A stretch of 64,000 nt of DNA, from NCBI RefSeq assembly GCF_010586825.1, contig NZ_JAAAGB010000018.1, positions 1 to 64,000 on the forward strand, written 5' to 3'. Made by a program: the position numbers and the translations under genes. A model generated the notes under the pieces. It had not been told where the DNA came from. It did not search any database and was given only the letters and a program-made list of their open reading frames with translations. Shown here piece after piece: positions 17,370 through 26,609 of the stretch. Numbering within the stretch: the first letter of the stretch is position 1; every line of letters starts with the position of its first letter. Origin of the DNA: Draconibacterium mangrovi. Lineage in GTDB: Bacteria > Bacteroidota > Bacteroidia > Bacteroidales > Prolixibacteraceae.

Positions 17370-18827
17370 ATGATGAACAAATTTGTGAAATATGCTGTAA
17401 TATTCGGTTGCTTATTCTTTGCATTTAAACCGGTAGTTTTTGCTTCCAACCAGGCAAAACAACGAATGATTGTATTAACAGATATAGAGGCTGATCCGGA
17501 TGATTCACAAACTTTAGTAAGATTATTACTTTATTCAAATCAAATTGAGCTGGAAGGTCTTATTGCAACTACCTCGATACATCAAAAAGAAAGAGTAGCC
17601 CCCGAAACAATTCATAAAATTCTTAATGCTTATGATAAAGTGCAGCCAAATCTCGAAAAACACGAACCTGGCTTCCCAACAGCAGAAAAACTGCACAGTT
17701 TGGTAAAACAGGGATTACCGGTTTTTGGAATGCAGGGAGTTGGTGAAGGAAAAGATTCGGAAGGATCGAACTGGATTATTAAAGTACTGGAACAAGATGA
17801 TGAAAGGCCTTTATGGATTTCGGTTTGGGGTGGCCCGAATACACTGGCGCAGGCATTATGGAAAATCAGGGAAACAAAAAGTAAAAAAGAAGCGGACCGC
17901 TTAATTAACAAACTCAGAGTTTACACTATATCCGACCAGGATGACACGGGTATTTGGATGAGAAATAATTTTTCTGATTTGTTTTATATCGTTAGTGTTG
18001 GAAGTTATATGACTGCCACCTGGAACGCAATAAACTCGGTGATAGAAGGAATTGATAACACTAAAATCAGTAACGACTGGATTGCCGAAAACATTCAGCA
18101 AGGTCATGGTCCGCTCGGCGCTGAATATCCTGATGTAGCTTATGGTATGGAAGGCGACACTCCTGCGTGGTTAAATCTAATCCTGAATGGACTGAGTAAT
18201 TCAGAACATCCTGAATGGGGAGGCTGGGGAGGCCGTTACGAATTATATCAGCCTGAACCGTTGGAAGGCCCGATCCCATCTGTTTTTCTGGGAGGTGCCG
18301 AATATCAGCCTGAAAATCGTCCAATCTGGACCGATGCAGATGATACATACACACCACGAATTCCGAATCAATTTGGTCGTGCAATTCGAAAAGACACACT
18401 AACGGTAACAAACAATAAAGTGAGTTTGTGGCGCTGGCGTGATGATTTTCAGAAAGACTTTGCTGCACGAATGGACTGGTGTACTGCATCATATAATGAG
18501 GCAAACCACCCCCCTGTACCGGCATTAGGTACTCCTGATGAGTTCACAATAAAATCAGGAGAGATATTTAGCCTGGATGCCAGTGGAACCATTGATCCCG
18601 ATGGAGATAATTTGAGTTACTGGTGGTTCCAGTATCCTGAAGCAGGATCTTATAAAAAAGCGATAAGTTTCGGATCTTTATCTGAAAACCTGTACAAGGT
18701 GCGTACTATTGTTGCTCCTGAAGTTGAAAAATCTGAAACAGCTCATTTTATTTTAAAAGTTACCGACAAGGGATCACCTTCTTTATCAAGATACAAGCGT
18801 GTGATTGTAACCATTATTCCTAATTAA
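17370..18827 (+). CDS. Sde182-type (DUF1593) nucleoside-hydrolase-like protein, copy 1
   Basis: 485 residues. A Sec signal peptide ends near VFA (residue 25). The nucleoside-hydrolase-like domain begins with VLTDIEADPDDSQT, where D38, E40, D42, D44 and D45 correspond to the Ca2+-binding DxDxGxDD loop of nucleoside hydrolases. Other family segments are LWISVWGGPNTLAQAL and GDTPAWLNLILNGL. The C-terminal Ig-like Sde0182_C domain starts near 390 (NHPPVPALGTPDEF, DPDGDNLSYWW) and ends RVIVTIIPN. Family members are annotated as cellulose-binding; their activity is not established to my knowledge. It is the most divergent of the five copies here and leads the hydrolase block, with GH3 starting 3 bp later. 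Confidence 0.85.
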   Translation: MMNKFVKYAVIFGCLFFAFKPVVFASNQAKQRMIVLTDIEADPDDSQTLVRLLLYSNQIELEGLIATTSIHQKERVAPETIHKILNAYDKVQPNLEKHEPGFPTAEKLHSLVKQGLPVFGMQGVGEGKDSEGSNWIIKVLEQDDERPLWISVWGGPNTLAQALWKIRETKSKKEADRLINKLRVYTISDQDDTGIWMRNNFSDLFYIVSVGSYMTATWNAINSVIEGIDNTKISNDWIAENIQQGHGPLGAEYPDVAYGMEGDTPAWLNLILNGLSNSEHPEWGGWGGRYELYQPEPLEGPIPSVFLGGAEYQPENRPIWTDADDTYTPRIPNQFGRAIRKDTLTVTNNKVSLWRWRDDFQKDFAARMDWCTASYNEANHPPVPALGTPDEFTIKSGEIFSLDASGTIDPDGDNLSYWWFQYPEAGSYKKAISFGSLSENLYKVRTIVAPEVEKSETAHFILKVTDKGSPSLSRYKRVIVTIIPN

Positions 18828-18830
18828 TCA

Positions 18831-20852
18831 ATGATGAGAAAAAATATTTTGTGGAAAAATTCCACAGCATTCCTTTTATTATTGTTAACATCATTTCAAT
18901 TCTGTGTATTTGCACAACAGCAACCTGAACTCGGAGTCAGGACAGTTAATCTTTTACATTCCAACGGATTCCAATTTAAAGATTTAAATAAGAATGACAA
19001 ACTCGATGAATATGAAGATTGGCGCCTGCCCAACGATGAACGTGTTGCCCATCTTATTGGGCAAATGACTTTGGAAGAAAAAGTTGGATTTATGCTGATC
19101 AGTACCATTAACATGGGAGGAGCTTCCGGTAGTGGATTTGGTGTAAATCAAGTAGTGACCAGTGATTTGGCGGAAGAAGATAATATAAATGAAACCAATT
19201 TCTTTACGCGTCAGCCGCTACCTGTGCCCACTTTAAGTGTTTCAGGAACTACAAAAGGGATACTGGAGAGAAACCTCCGGCATTTTATTTTACGTGCCAA
19301 TAGCAAGGCATCTACCATTGCAGAATGGGCGAATAAGGTTCAGGCAGTGGCCGAAACTTCGCGTTTGGGAATTCCGGTACTGATCACTTCAAATCCGCGA
19401 AATCATATCACCATCGATAACTCGCCGGGGCTAAGTCTGGGAGAGACCGGCTTTTCGAAATGGCCGGGTGAATTGGGTTTGGCTGCCATGCGCGATTTTG
19501 AATTGACCCACGAATTTGCTGAAACTGCAGCCAAAGAATGGGTCGCAGTTGGGGTTCGCAAAGGGTACATGTACATGGCCGATTTGGCTACTGAACCACG
19601 CTGGGGCAGGACAGAAGGTACTTTTGGTGAAGATGCCGATCTGGCTGCCAAAATGATGACTGAAGTTGTTCTTGGTTTTCAGGGGCAGAAATTAGGTCCT
19701 CACTCCGTGGCGCTAACCACAAAACACTTTCCGGGAGGAGGACCACAAAAGGATGGTCAGGATGCCCATTTTGATTGGGGAAAAGACCAGGAATATCCGG
19801 GGAACATGCTCGAGTACCACTTGAAACCTTTTAAAGCTGCGATCAATGCAGGTACTTCGGCAATTATGCCGTATTACGCAGTTCCTGTAAAAACTGAATA
19901 CGAAGAAATTGGTTTTGCTTATAACAAGATAATAATCAACGACCTGTTAAGAGGCAAACTTGGATTTAAGGGAATTATCAATTCCGATACCGGCCCGATT
20001 TTTATGATGCCCTGGGGTGTTGAAAATCTTTCCATTTCAGAACGTTACCAAAAGGCTGTTGATGCTGGCGTTGACTTGTTTTCAGGGGTGGCAGATCCTA
20101 CTTTTCTTTTAGAAGCAGTGAAGGAAGGCTTGGTTTCTGAAGCTCGTATCGACGAATCAGTAGCTCGTTTATTAAAGGAAAAGTTTGAATTGGGGATTTT
20201 TGAAAATCCGTATGTGGATGTGGAGGCTGCTGATACAATTGTTGGCAATGCTCAGTTCCAGGCCAGAGCAGATTTGGCTTTGCGAAAGTCGATTGTTTTG
20301 CTTCGGAATGAAGAAAATCTACTTCCTGTAAAACCAAAAACTAAAGTATATTTTGAAAAATACATGGTTTCACGAGGCAGCAATAATCCTCATATTGTAA
20401 TTGTTCCGGAAACGAATAAATGGGATGTGGAATTTGTGGATACACTGGAAAAAGCCGATCTGGCTGTTTTATGGCTGATTCCCGGTTCCGGAGGTTTGTT
20501 CGGCTCAACAGGTGCTGAAATTCATAATGAACTGTCGAAAAACAGTATCGATGTAGACTATGTGAATCGTATCAAGACTCAAAGATCAACAGCAGTGATC
20601 ATCAACTTTAGTAATCCCTGGGTGATCAGCGAGATAGACAATGGAAACCTGAACACAGTCTTGGCAACTTTTGGTACAACCAGCGATGCTGTACTTGATG
20701 TTTTATCAGGTAAGTTTAATCCCACGGGTAAAATGCCTTTTACTATACCTGCATCTATTGAGGCAGTAAAGAGCAATCTTCCTGATGTTCCTGGAAGTCA
20801 AGAATATGATGGTTATGCTGTTTTTAATTTTGATGAGGGAATTAGTTATTAA
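18831..20852 (+). CDS. Glycoside hydrolase family 3, short form with EF-hand-like motif
   Basis: 673 residues, secreted (signal ending VFA, about 28). After the signal comes a calcium-loop-like motif DLNKNDKLDEYEDWRL (about 51-66). The GH3 N-terminal barrel follows: MTLEEKVG, DLATEPRWGRTEGTFGED, KHFPGGGP and the putative nucleophile D386 in GIINSDTGPIF. SDT is unusual, since most GH3 enzymes have SDW, SDC or SDF. The second alpha/beta domain runs to the stop at NFDEGISY. The C-terminal FnIII-like domain of longer GH3 enzymes is absent. It starts 3 bp after the DUF1593 gene, so they are surely cotranscribed. Beta-glucosidase or beta-xylosidase-type exo-activity is expected, with the substrate unknown. 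Confidence 0.88.
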   Translation: MMRKNILWKNSTAFLLLLLTSFQFCVFAQQQPELGVRTVNLLHSNGFQFKDLNKNDKLDEYEDWRLPNDERVAHLIGQMTLEEKVGFMLISTINMGGASGSGFGVNQVVTSDLAEEDNINETNFFTRQPLPVPTLSVSGTTKGILERNLRHFILRANSKASTIAEWANKVQAVAETSRLGIPVLITSNPRNHITIDNSPGLSLGETGFSKWPGELGLAAMRDFELTHEFAETAAKEWVAVGVRKGYMYMADLATEPRWGRTEGTFGEDADLAAKMMTEVVLGFQGQKLGPHSVALTTKHFPGGGPQKDGQDAHFDWGKDQEYPGNMLEYHLKPFKAAINAGTSAIMPYYAVPVKTEYEEIGFAYNKIIINDLLRGKLGFKGIINSDTGPIFMMPWGVENLSISERYQKAVDAGVDLFSGVADPTFLLEAVKEGLVSEARIDESVARLLKEKFELGIFENPYVDVEAADTIVGNAQFQARADLALRKSIVLLRNEENLLPVKPKTKVYFEKYMVSRGSNNPHIVIVPETNKWDVEFVDTLEKADLAVLWLIPGSGGLFGSTGAEIHNELSKNSIDVDYVNRIKTQRSTAVIINFSNPWVISEIDNGNLNTVLATFGTTSDAVLDVLSGKFNPTGKMPFTIPASIEAVKSNLPDVPGSQEYDGYAVFNFDEGISY

Positions 20853-20934
20853 AGTATAGTCGATTGGTATTATTCTAACGGTGTAATAAAATTTTCACTG
20901 TTGTCTTAAGATTATGAAACAGAATAATTAAAAA

Positions 20935-22476
20935 ATGAAAAATATCTTAATAACAGTCACAATGGTAGCTTTATTCTTTGGTTTGGCTCGTGCTACTGGT
21001 CAGAAAAGTAAAGAAGGAAATACCAAATTAAATCTGTCTGATTTAAAACTTGTTGGTCAGATTGATGAAAAATATCAATCGTTCAACATTGAAATGTGTG
21101 AGGTCGTTGGGGGTGATTTTTGGATACCTTATGATCTACTGGTTTCAAGCAAAAAAGGAGACTTTGAAGCCTTAAAGCGAACAATTCCTCCGGTTAATCT
21201 GTACGAGAGAAAACTCAGAACACTCACTACAGCCCTGGGACCTATGTACATCAGAGTAAGTGGCACCTGGGCAAACACGACCTACTTTCAGGATAATGAT
21301 AATCCGAAATTGACCTCTGCCCCTGATGGTTATGAAAATGTCCTTACCCGAAAAGAATGGAAAGGTGTGATTGATTTTTGCAAGGCCACCAATTCCGAAT
21401 TAGTAACTTCTTTTGCCGTCAGTAACGGTATGCGCGACAGTAAAGGGAACTGGACAACCGCACAGATCGAACCATTGGTGAACTACACAAAATCAGTTGG
21501 TGGAGAGATAGCTGCAGCAGAAATGTTTAACGAACCCACATTTACCGGGTTAGGTGGAGGACCGGCCGGGTATGATGCAGCATGGTTCGACAGGGATTAC
21601 GCTTCGTTTAAAGATTTTATGTCATCGGCAATGCCTGAAATGAAATTAGTAGGACCAGGATCAGTAGGAGAAGGTGGCTTATTAATTGATACTACCGAAA
21701 TGAATATTGCTGCGGGTGCCATTGGTAAGGTTATATCAACCCGGGCAATGTACACAAGCGAGCCCAAGCCTGAATTTGAAATCTTTTCTTACCATTTTTA
21801 TGGAGGTGTGTCAAAAAGATGTGGCGGAAAACTTACTGCTGAAGATGAACTGACGAATGAATGGTTCAGCAAAACCGAAAAGGAATTGGATTATTACAAG
21901 GCTTTACGTGACGAGTACAATCCTGAAGCTCCTATATGGTTGACCGAGACCGCAGAAGCAGCTTGCGGAGGCAACCCCTGGGCTTCTGCCTACAATGATT
22001 GTTTTCGTTATCTGGAGCAATTGGGAAGGTTGGCTAAAAATGATGTTCAGGTAGTAATGCATAATACGATATGCGCCAGTGAGTATGCTTTACTTGATCA
22101 GGATTCGCACGAACCGAGGCCAAATTATTGGGCTGCTTTGCTCTGGAGTAAATTCATGGGAACAAAAGTTTATGAATCAGGTATTTCAAGCCAGGCTGTC
22201 GATGTTTTTGTTCATGACCTGAAAGGTTCTGAAGATGGTATTACTGCCTTGGTTATTAATCCAAATGGTAATGAGTCAGCTATTGAAATACCGAAAGATG
22301 CAGAACAATATCTACTTACTGCAGATGAACTTCTTACGAAAACCGTAAAACTTAATGGAAAAGTACTAAAACTTACTGCTAATGAAAAACTGCCTGATAT
22401 AAAAGGAGAAAAAGTTAGTGCAGGAACTGTTTCTATACCCTCGTATAGTATTATGTTTCTGACTTTTAGAAATTAA
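20935..22476 (+). CDS. GH79-like (heparanase/beta-glucuronidase type) glycoside hydrolase
   Basis: 513 residues with an N-terminal signal (to about ARA, 20). A (beta/alpha)8 retaining hydrolase resembling heparanase-type GH79: LGPMYIRVSGTW (about 101-112), the acid/base Glu200 in AAEMFNEPTF, and the nucleophile Glu339 in IWLTETAEAACGG, followed by VVMHNTI, YALLDQD and PNYWAALLWSKFMGTKV as in heparanase. The C-terminal beta domain ends PSYSIMFLTF. It should release glucuronic acid or a methylated form from a glycan (inference from family). It lies in the hydrolase block between a GH3 and a DUF1593 gene. Family assignment is by motif only; another clan GH-A family is possible. Confidence 0.75.
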   Translation: MKNILITVTMVALFFGLARATGQKSKEGNTKLNLSDLKLVGQIDEKYQSFNIEMCEVVGGDFWIPYDLLVSSKKGDFEALKRTIPPVNLYERKLRTLTTALGPMYIRVSGTWANTTYFQDNDNPKLTSAPDGYENVLTRKEWKGVIDFCKATNSELVTSFAVSNGMRDSKGNWTTAQIEPLVNYTKSVGGEIAAAEMFNEPTFTGLGGGPAGYDAAWFDRDYASFKDFMSSAMPEMKLVGPGSVGEGGLLIDTTEMNIAAGAIGKVISTRAMYTSEPKPEFEIFSYHFYGGVSKRCGGKLTAEDELTNEWFSKTEKELDYYKALRDEYNPEAPIWLTETAEAACGGNPWASAYNDCFRYLEQLGRLAKNDVQVVMHNTICASEYALLDQDSHEPRPNYWAALLWSKFMGTKVYESGISSQAVDVFVHDLKGSEDGITALVINPNGNESAIEIPKDAEQYLLTADELLTKTVKLNGKVLKLTANEKLPDIKGEKVSAGTVSIPSYSIMFLTFRN

Positions 22477-22544
22477 GAAACACATTGAAACAGTTCTAAA
22501 TGAAATTCAACAAAATAAAATTTATAATCTAAGAAATTAATAAA

Positions 22545-24119
22545 ATGAAGAAATATTTCGCATTTTTAACATCTGTCTTAGCAGCACTTTTGTTCGTTTC
22601 CTGCGGGCAAAAATCGTTTGGATTGGAAGACTTGGCTGTCAAAGTTGACAAAAGCCAACAAGCAAGAATCCTGATTACCACTGACCTGGAAGTGGATGAC
22701 ATGAACGGCGTTATTTTGAGCCTGATGTACGCCGACCAATATGACATTGCAGGTATCGTCTGGACGGCAGGCATGTGGCATTTCAGTGGTGACCACGGCC
22801 TCCATACGCTTGGCGAGATCACGCCAAATTACAGATGTGTCGCCCAAGATTGCGAACATCGTGTGCAGACGGCAGCCGATCTTACAGAGTATCGTCCGGC
22901 TGATCCAACCTGGCTTGACCGTATGATGGATTATTACGAGGCCGATTATCAATTGATGAGCAAAAACAATCCGAATTACCCGACACCCGAATATCTCAGG
23001 AGCATTACCAAGGTTGGCAATATCGAATTCGAAGGCGATTATCGCTTCGAAACCGAAGGCTCCAACTTTATCGTTGATTGCATAATGGACGAAGATATGC
23101 GTCCGTTGTACATTCAGCATTGGGGTGGTATTAACACTACAGTTCGTGCCCTGTACACTATTTATGAGAAATATCACGGCACATCGGAGTGGGAGCAGGT
23201 TCTTGCAAAAGTTACCTCTAAGGTTCGTATCGGCGGTAGCGGCGAAGACAATTGCCGCGCTGATAGTAAGATTGACGATATGTTTCCAGGCTTGCAGGAT
23301 GGTGGCTATTCAATGGGGGGCTTCTTCAGCTACCCTTCCTTCTTTGGAGCGAGCTACAACTCCGAGATGCGCGCTCCAGACGAACTTCAGCCTTATCTCC
23401 ACGCTGATTTCATACTGGATGCTTACAAGAATGGACACGGTAAACTCGCTGAAGAGATTTGGCTGATGGGAGAAGGCCGTGCTATCTTTGGCGAACCGAT
23501 TATTTACAACTATGGTCTAATAACCTATATGGATTGGGCAAAGGCAGGCGAACTTGGCTGGTCAACGTCAAGACCAGGTTTTGCGCGTGCTGACTTTAAA
23601 CCATTCGACTGGAGCGTTTGTCAATTCGGATGCGCCTCTTTCATCAACATCGGGTTGCGTTCGGATGTCACCAACAGAATCACACGAGGCTTCTTCGGAC
23701 CGACCCATGAGGAGGCGAAAGAGAGCAATCGTTACACCATCGTAATGTGGGAGGAACTGGCAGCGCGTGCTGACTGGGCAATCAACAAACCAGAGGACTG
23801 TAACCATGCCCCAATTGTGACGGCCGAAAAATTGGATTTCGTCGCTACTCCGGGGCAGACTGTTTCACTTTCCGGCAAGGCGATAGATCCTGACGGAGAC
23901 AGGCTTGTCGAAAAATGGTGGGTTCCTGATTTCTCCTGTACCTATAAGGATGGCAAGGCGGAAGGTCTCGCCGTTTCTTCTGAGACCGGCTGGAGCACTG
24001 AATTCACAATTCCCGCCGATGCGAAAGTTGGCGACAAGTTCGTGGTCAACCTCGAAGTACGAGATAACGCTACCCGACCGATGACCCGTTTTGCACAATA
24101 TGTAATAACAGTTTCCTAA
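22545..24119 (+). CDS. Sde182-type (DUF1593) nucleoside-hydrolase-like lipoprotein, copy 2
   Basis: 524 residues. Lipoprotein signal with C20 (LLFVSC). The metal-loop equivalent is LITTDLEVDDMNG (D47, E49, D51, D52), followed by PLYIQHWGGINTTVRAL, KVRIGGSGEDNCRADSKIDD and the phrase LMGEGRAIFGEPIIYNYGL, which replaces the GDT...NL..NGL segment of copies 1, 3 and 4. The C-terminal Ig-like domain begins near NHAPIV (about 425) and ends FAQYVITVS. It is a close paralogue of the protein at 34430-36004, with most positions identical by eye, but that copy has lost the lipobox Cys. Probably surface- or periplasm-anchored. A hairpin follows the gene. Confidence 0.85.
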   Translation: MKKYFAFLTSVLAALLFVSCGQKSFGLEDLAVKVDKSQQARILITTDLEVDDMNGVILSLMYADQYDIAGIVWTAGMWHFSGDHGLHTLGEITPNYRCVAQDCEHRVQTAADLTEYRPADPTWLDRMMDYYEADYQLMSKNNPNYPTPEYLRSITKVGNIEFEGDYRFETEGSNFIVDCIMDEDMRPLYIQHWGGINTTVRALYTIYEKYHGTSEWEQVLAKVTSKVRIGGSGEDNCRADSKIDDMFPGLQDGGYSMGGFFSYPSFFGASYNSEMRAPDELQPYLHADFILDAYKNGHGKLAEEIWLMGEGRAIFGEPIIYNYGLITYMDWAKAGELGWSTSRPGFARADFKPFDWSVCQFGCASFINIGLRSDVTNRITRGFFGPTHEEAKESNRYTIVMWEELAARADWAINKPEDCNHAPIVTAEKLDFVATPGQTVSLSGKAIDPDGDRLVEKWWVPDFSCTYKDGKAEGLAVSSETGWSTEFTIPADAKVGDKFVVNLEVRDNATRPMTRFAQYVITVS

Positions 24120-24130
24120 TAAATAACATA

Positions 24131-24172
24131 ACAAGTGGCTGGATCGCTTAGGTTTAGTTTCCAGCCACTTGT
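24131..24172 (+). terminator. Hairpin after DUF1593 copy 2
   Basis: ACAAGTGGCTGGA (24131-24143) pairs perfectly with TCCAGCCACTTGT (24160-24172), 13 bp with a 16-nt loop. There is no T-run, so it may be a partial terminator or an RNA-stability element within the block. Confidence 0.65.
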
Positions 24173-24234
24173 GATATGCCTGTAATATTTCTTTAAATAG
24201 AAGTGGTGGGTTAGTACAGTAATTGAATTTTGAA

Positions 24235-26445
24235 ATGAGAATATTTGAAATCAGATCCTTAACGGTTTTAATAGTAAGCTTGATACTTAGCACTAATTCG
24301 CTTTTGATTAAAGCTCAAAACAACAGCGATTTTTTATGGTATGATTACTCATTGCCAATGGAGGAACGGATTGAGGCTTTGGTGAATTCCATGACACTTG
24401 AAGAGAAAATTACGCAATTACTGGATGAAAGTCAGGAGATATCAAGGCTTGATGTACCAAGGTACGGGTGGTGGAACGAATGTTTGCACGGTGTCGCCAG
24501 AACAGGACGTTCAACTGTTTTTCCACAGGCCATTGGTTTGGCTTCAACCTTCGACGTTGAGCTTATAAAGCAAATTGCGTCAGCTATTGGAGACGAAGGA
24601 CGGGCAAAATTTAACCTGGCTATCAAAAACAATAATCGTTCGCGTTTTGCCGGAATAACCTATTGGTCGCCCAATGTAAACATCTTTCGCGATCCCCGCT
24701 GGGGGCGTGGACAGGAAACCTACGGAGAGGATCCTTATTTAACTTCCAGAATTGGCGTTGCTTTTGTGAATGGCTTGCAGGGAAACGATCCAAAATATCT
24801 AAAAGCTGCTGCTTGTGCCAAACATTACGTGGTTCACTCCGGCCCGGAAGCTGTTCGCCATGAGTTTAATGCCGAGGTTTCGATGAAGGATTTGTGGGAA
24901 ACTTACATGCCGGCTTTCGAAGCACTGGTTACCGAAGCAAATGTTGAAGGAGTGATGGGAGCATACAATCGTACAAATGGCGAAGCATGCTGTGCCAGCC
25001 CTTATTTAATGACTGAAATTTTACGTAATAAATGGGGTTTCGATGGATATTTTGTTTCCGACTGTGGTGCAATAAAAGATATTTATGAAGGACATGGATT
25101 AGCACAAACAGCGGAAGAGGCTTCTGCAATGGCAATTAAGGCAGGTATGAATCTGAATTGTGGAAGCTCTTTTGAAAGTTTGAATGATGCTGTGAAAAAT
25201 GGCTTGCTTACTGAAAATGACATTGATAAAGCTGTAGCTCAACTTTACAAAACAAGGTTCCGACTTGGATTTTTCGATCCTGAAGAAAATAATCCCTTTT
25301 CAAAAATTGGCCCTGAAGTAGTGGGCAGTGAAGAACACGTGAATCTGGCCCTGAAGGCTGCTCAAAACTCCATGGTTCTGGTTAAAAACAAAAACAATGT
25401 TCTCCCGTTGAAAAAGGATTTGAGAACCCTTTTTGTTACCGGACCTCAGGCGGCAAACGCAGAAGCACTGCTTGGAAATTATTACGGTTTATCAGGGAAT
25501 ACGGTTAATTTTCTTGATGGTATTGTAAAGAAGGTAAGTGTTGGAACGAGTGTTAATTATAACCTGGGTCAAATGCCGTATCAAAACAATGCCAATCCTA
25601 TCGATTGGACAACCGATAAAGCTGCCAATGCCGAAGCATGTATTGCTGTAATGGGATTCACCGGAATTATGGAAGGAGAGGAAGGAGGAGCAATTGCATC
25701 ACCGGAAAAAGGCGACCTTGTAAATGCCCGTTTGCCCCAGGCTCAAATTGAATTTTTAAAGACAATTCGTTCAAAAGGAAATAACCCTTTAATAGTTGTA
25801 ATTACAGGAGGTTTCCCGGTTATAATACCCGAAGTAATGGAATTAGCCGATGCAGTGATTTATGCCTTTTATCCCGGCGAACAAGGAGGAACTGCTCTGG
25901 CAGATATAATTTTTGGAGATGTTTCTCCTTCGGGCAGAATGCCTTTCACCGTACCAAAGACCATTGATGATTTACCCGCATACGAAAATTATGCAATGGA
26001 AGGGCGTACGTATCGCTATATGACTAAAGATCCTTTAATCCCATTTGGTTTTGGTTTGAGTTATTCGTCCGTGAAATATGAAGCGACGGGGCTCGAAACA
26101 TCGGGTAACATGATTGAACTAAATGTAAAAGTTTCAAATGAAGGGAAATACAATACAGAAGAAATAGCACAAGTATATATCGCGTCACCAATGGCAGGTA
26201 AAGGGCACCCTTTTTATTCACTCAAAGATTTTCAAAGGATTTCCTTACACTCCGGCGAATCAAAAGAGGTGAAATTCATACTTGACAAAGAAAAATTTGA
26301 ATTGGTAGATGAGGAAGGACTAAGATTTATTCCTGAAGGTGAGTTCAGTATTTATATAGGAGGAAGTGTTCCTTCAGATCGAAGCCTGGAACTTGGGGCA
26401 TCAAAACCGATCGGCTTTCGCATATCTCCGAATGAAATAAACTAA
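24235..26445 (+). CDS. Glycoside hydrolase family 3, beta-xylosidase/alpha-arabinosidase type
   Basis: 736 residues from ATG 24235, chosen over the TTG at 24223. Signal peptide ending near IKA. The N-terminal barrel has YGWWNECLHGVARTG, VFPQAIGLAST, RDPRWGRGQETYGEDP, KHYVVHSGPE and the nucleophile Asp276 in GYFVSDCGAI. SDCxAI is typical of the xylosidase/arabinosidase clade. The second domain and a full C-terminal FnIII-like domain are present (PFGFGLSYSSVKY onward to IGGSVPSD). It should remove terminal xylose or arabinose from oligosaccharides. It lies after the DUF1593 gene and before two esterases. Confidence 0.92.
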   Translation: MRIFEIRSLTVLIVSLILSTNSLLIKAQNNSDFLWYDYSLPMEERIEALVNSMTLEEKITQLLDESQEISRLDVPRYGWWNECLHGVARTGRSTVFPQAIGLASTFDVELIKQIASAIGDEGRAKFNLAIKNNNRSRFAGITYWSPNVNIFRDPRWGRGQETYGEDPYLTSRIGVAFVNGLQGNDPKYLKAAACAKHYVVHSGPEAVRHEFNAEVSMKDLWETYMPAFEALVTEANVEGVMGAYNRTNGEACCASPYLMTEILRNKWGFDGYFVSDCGAIKDIYEGHGLAQTAEEASAMAIKAGMNLNCGSSFESLNDAVKNGLLTENDIDKAVAQLYKTRFRLGFFDPEENNPFSKIGPEVVGSEEHVNLALKAAQNSMVLVKNKNNVLPLKKDLRTLFVTGPQAANAEALLGNYYGLSGNTVNFLDGIVKKVSVGTSVNYNLGQMPYQNNANPIDWTTDKAANAEACIAVMGFTGIMEGEEGGAIASPEKGDLVNARLPQAQIEFLKTIRSKGNNPLIVVITGGFPVIIPEVMELADAVIYAFYPGEQGGTALADIIFGDVSPSGRMPFTVPKTIDDLPAYENYAMEGRTYRYMTKDPLIPFGFGLSYSSVKYEATGLETSGNMIELNVKVSNEGKYNTEEIAQVYIASPMAGKGHPFYSLKDFQRISLHSGESKEVKFILDKEKFELVDEEGLRFIPEGEFSIYIGGSVPSDRSLELGASKPIGFRISPNEIN

Positions 26446-26609
26446 CCCGTTTTATCAAATGAAAAACAATATAAACCAATAACTTTTCAATTATCACGAC
26501 CTGTTTTCATGTTTAAACCAAATGAATTCAGAACGGAGATCACAGAACTACATACTGATCTTCTGGTAATATCATAAATTTTCGATACACGCAAACAACT
26601 TAAACAGAT

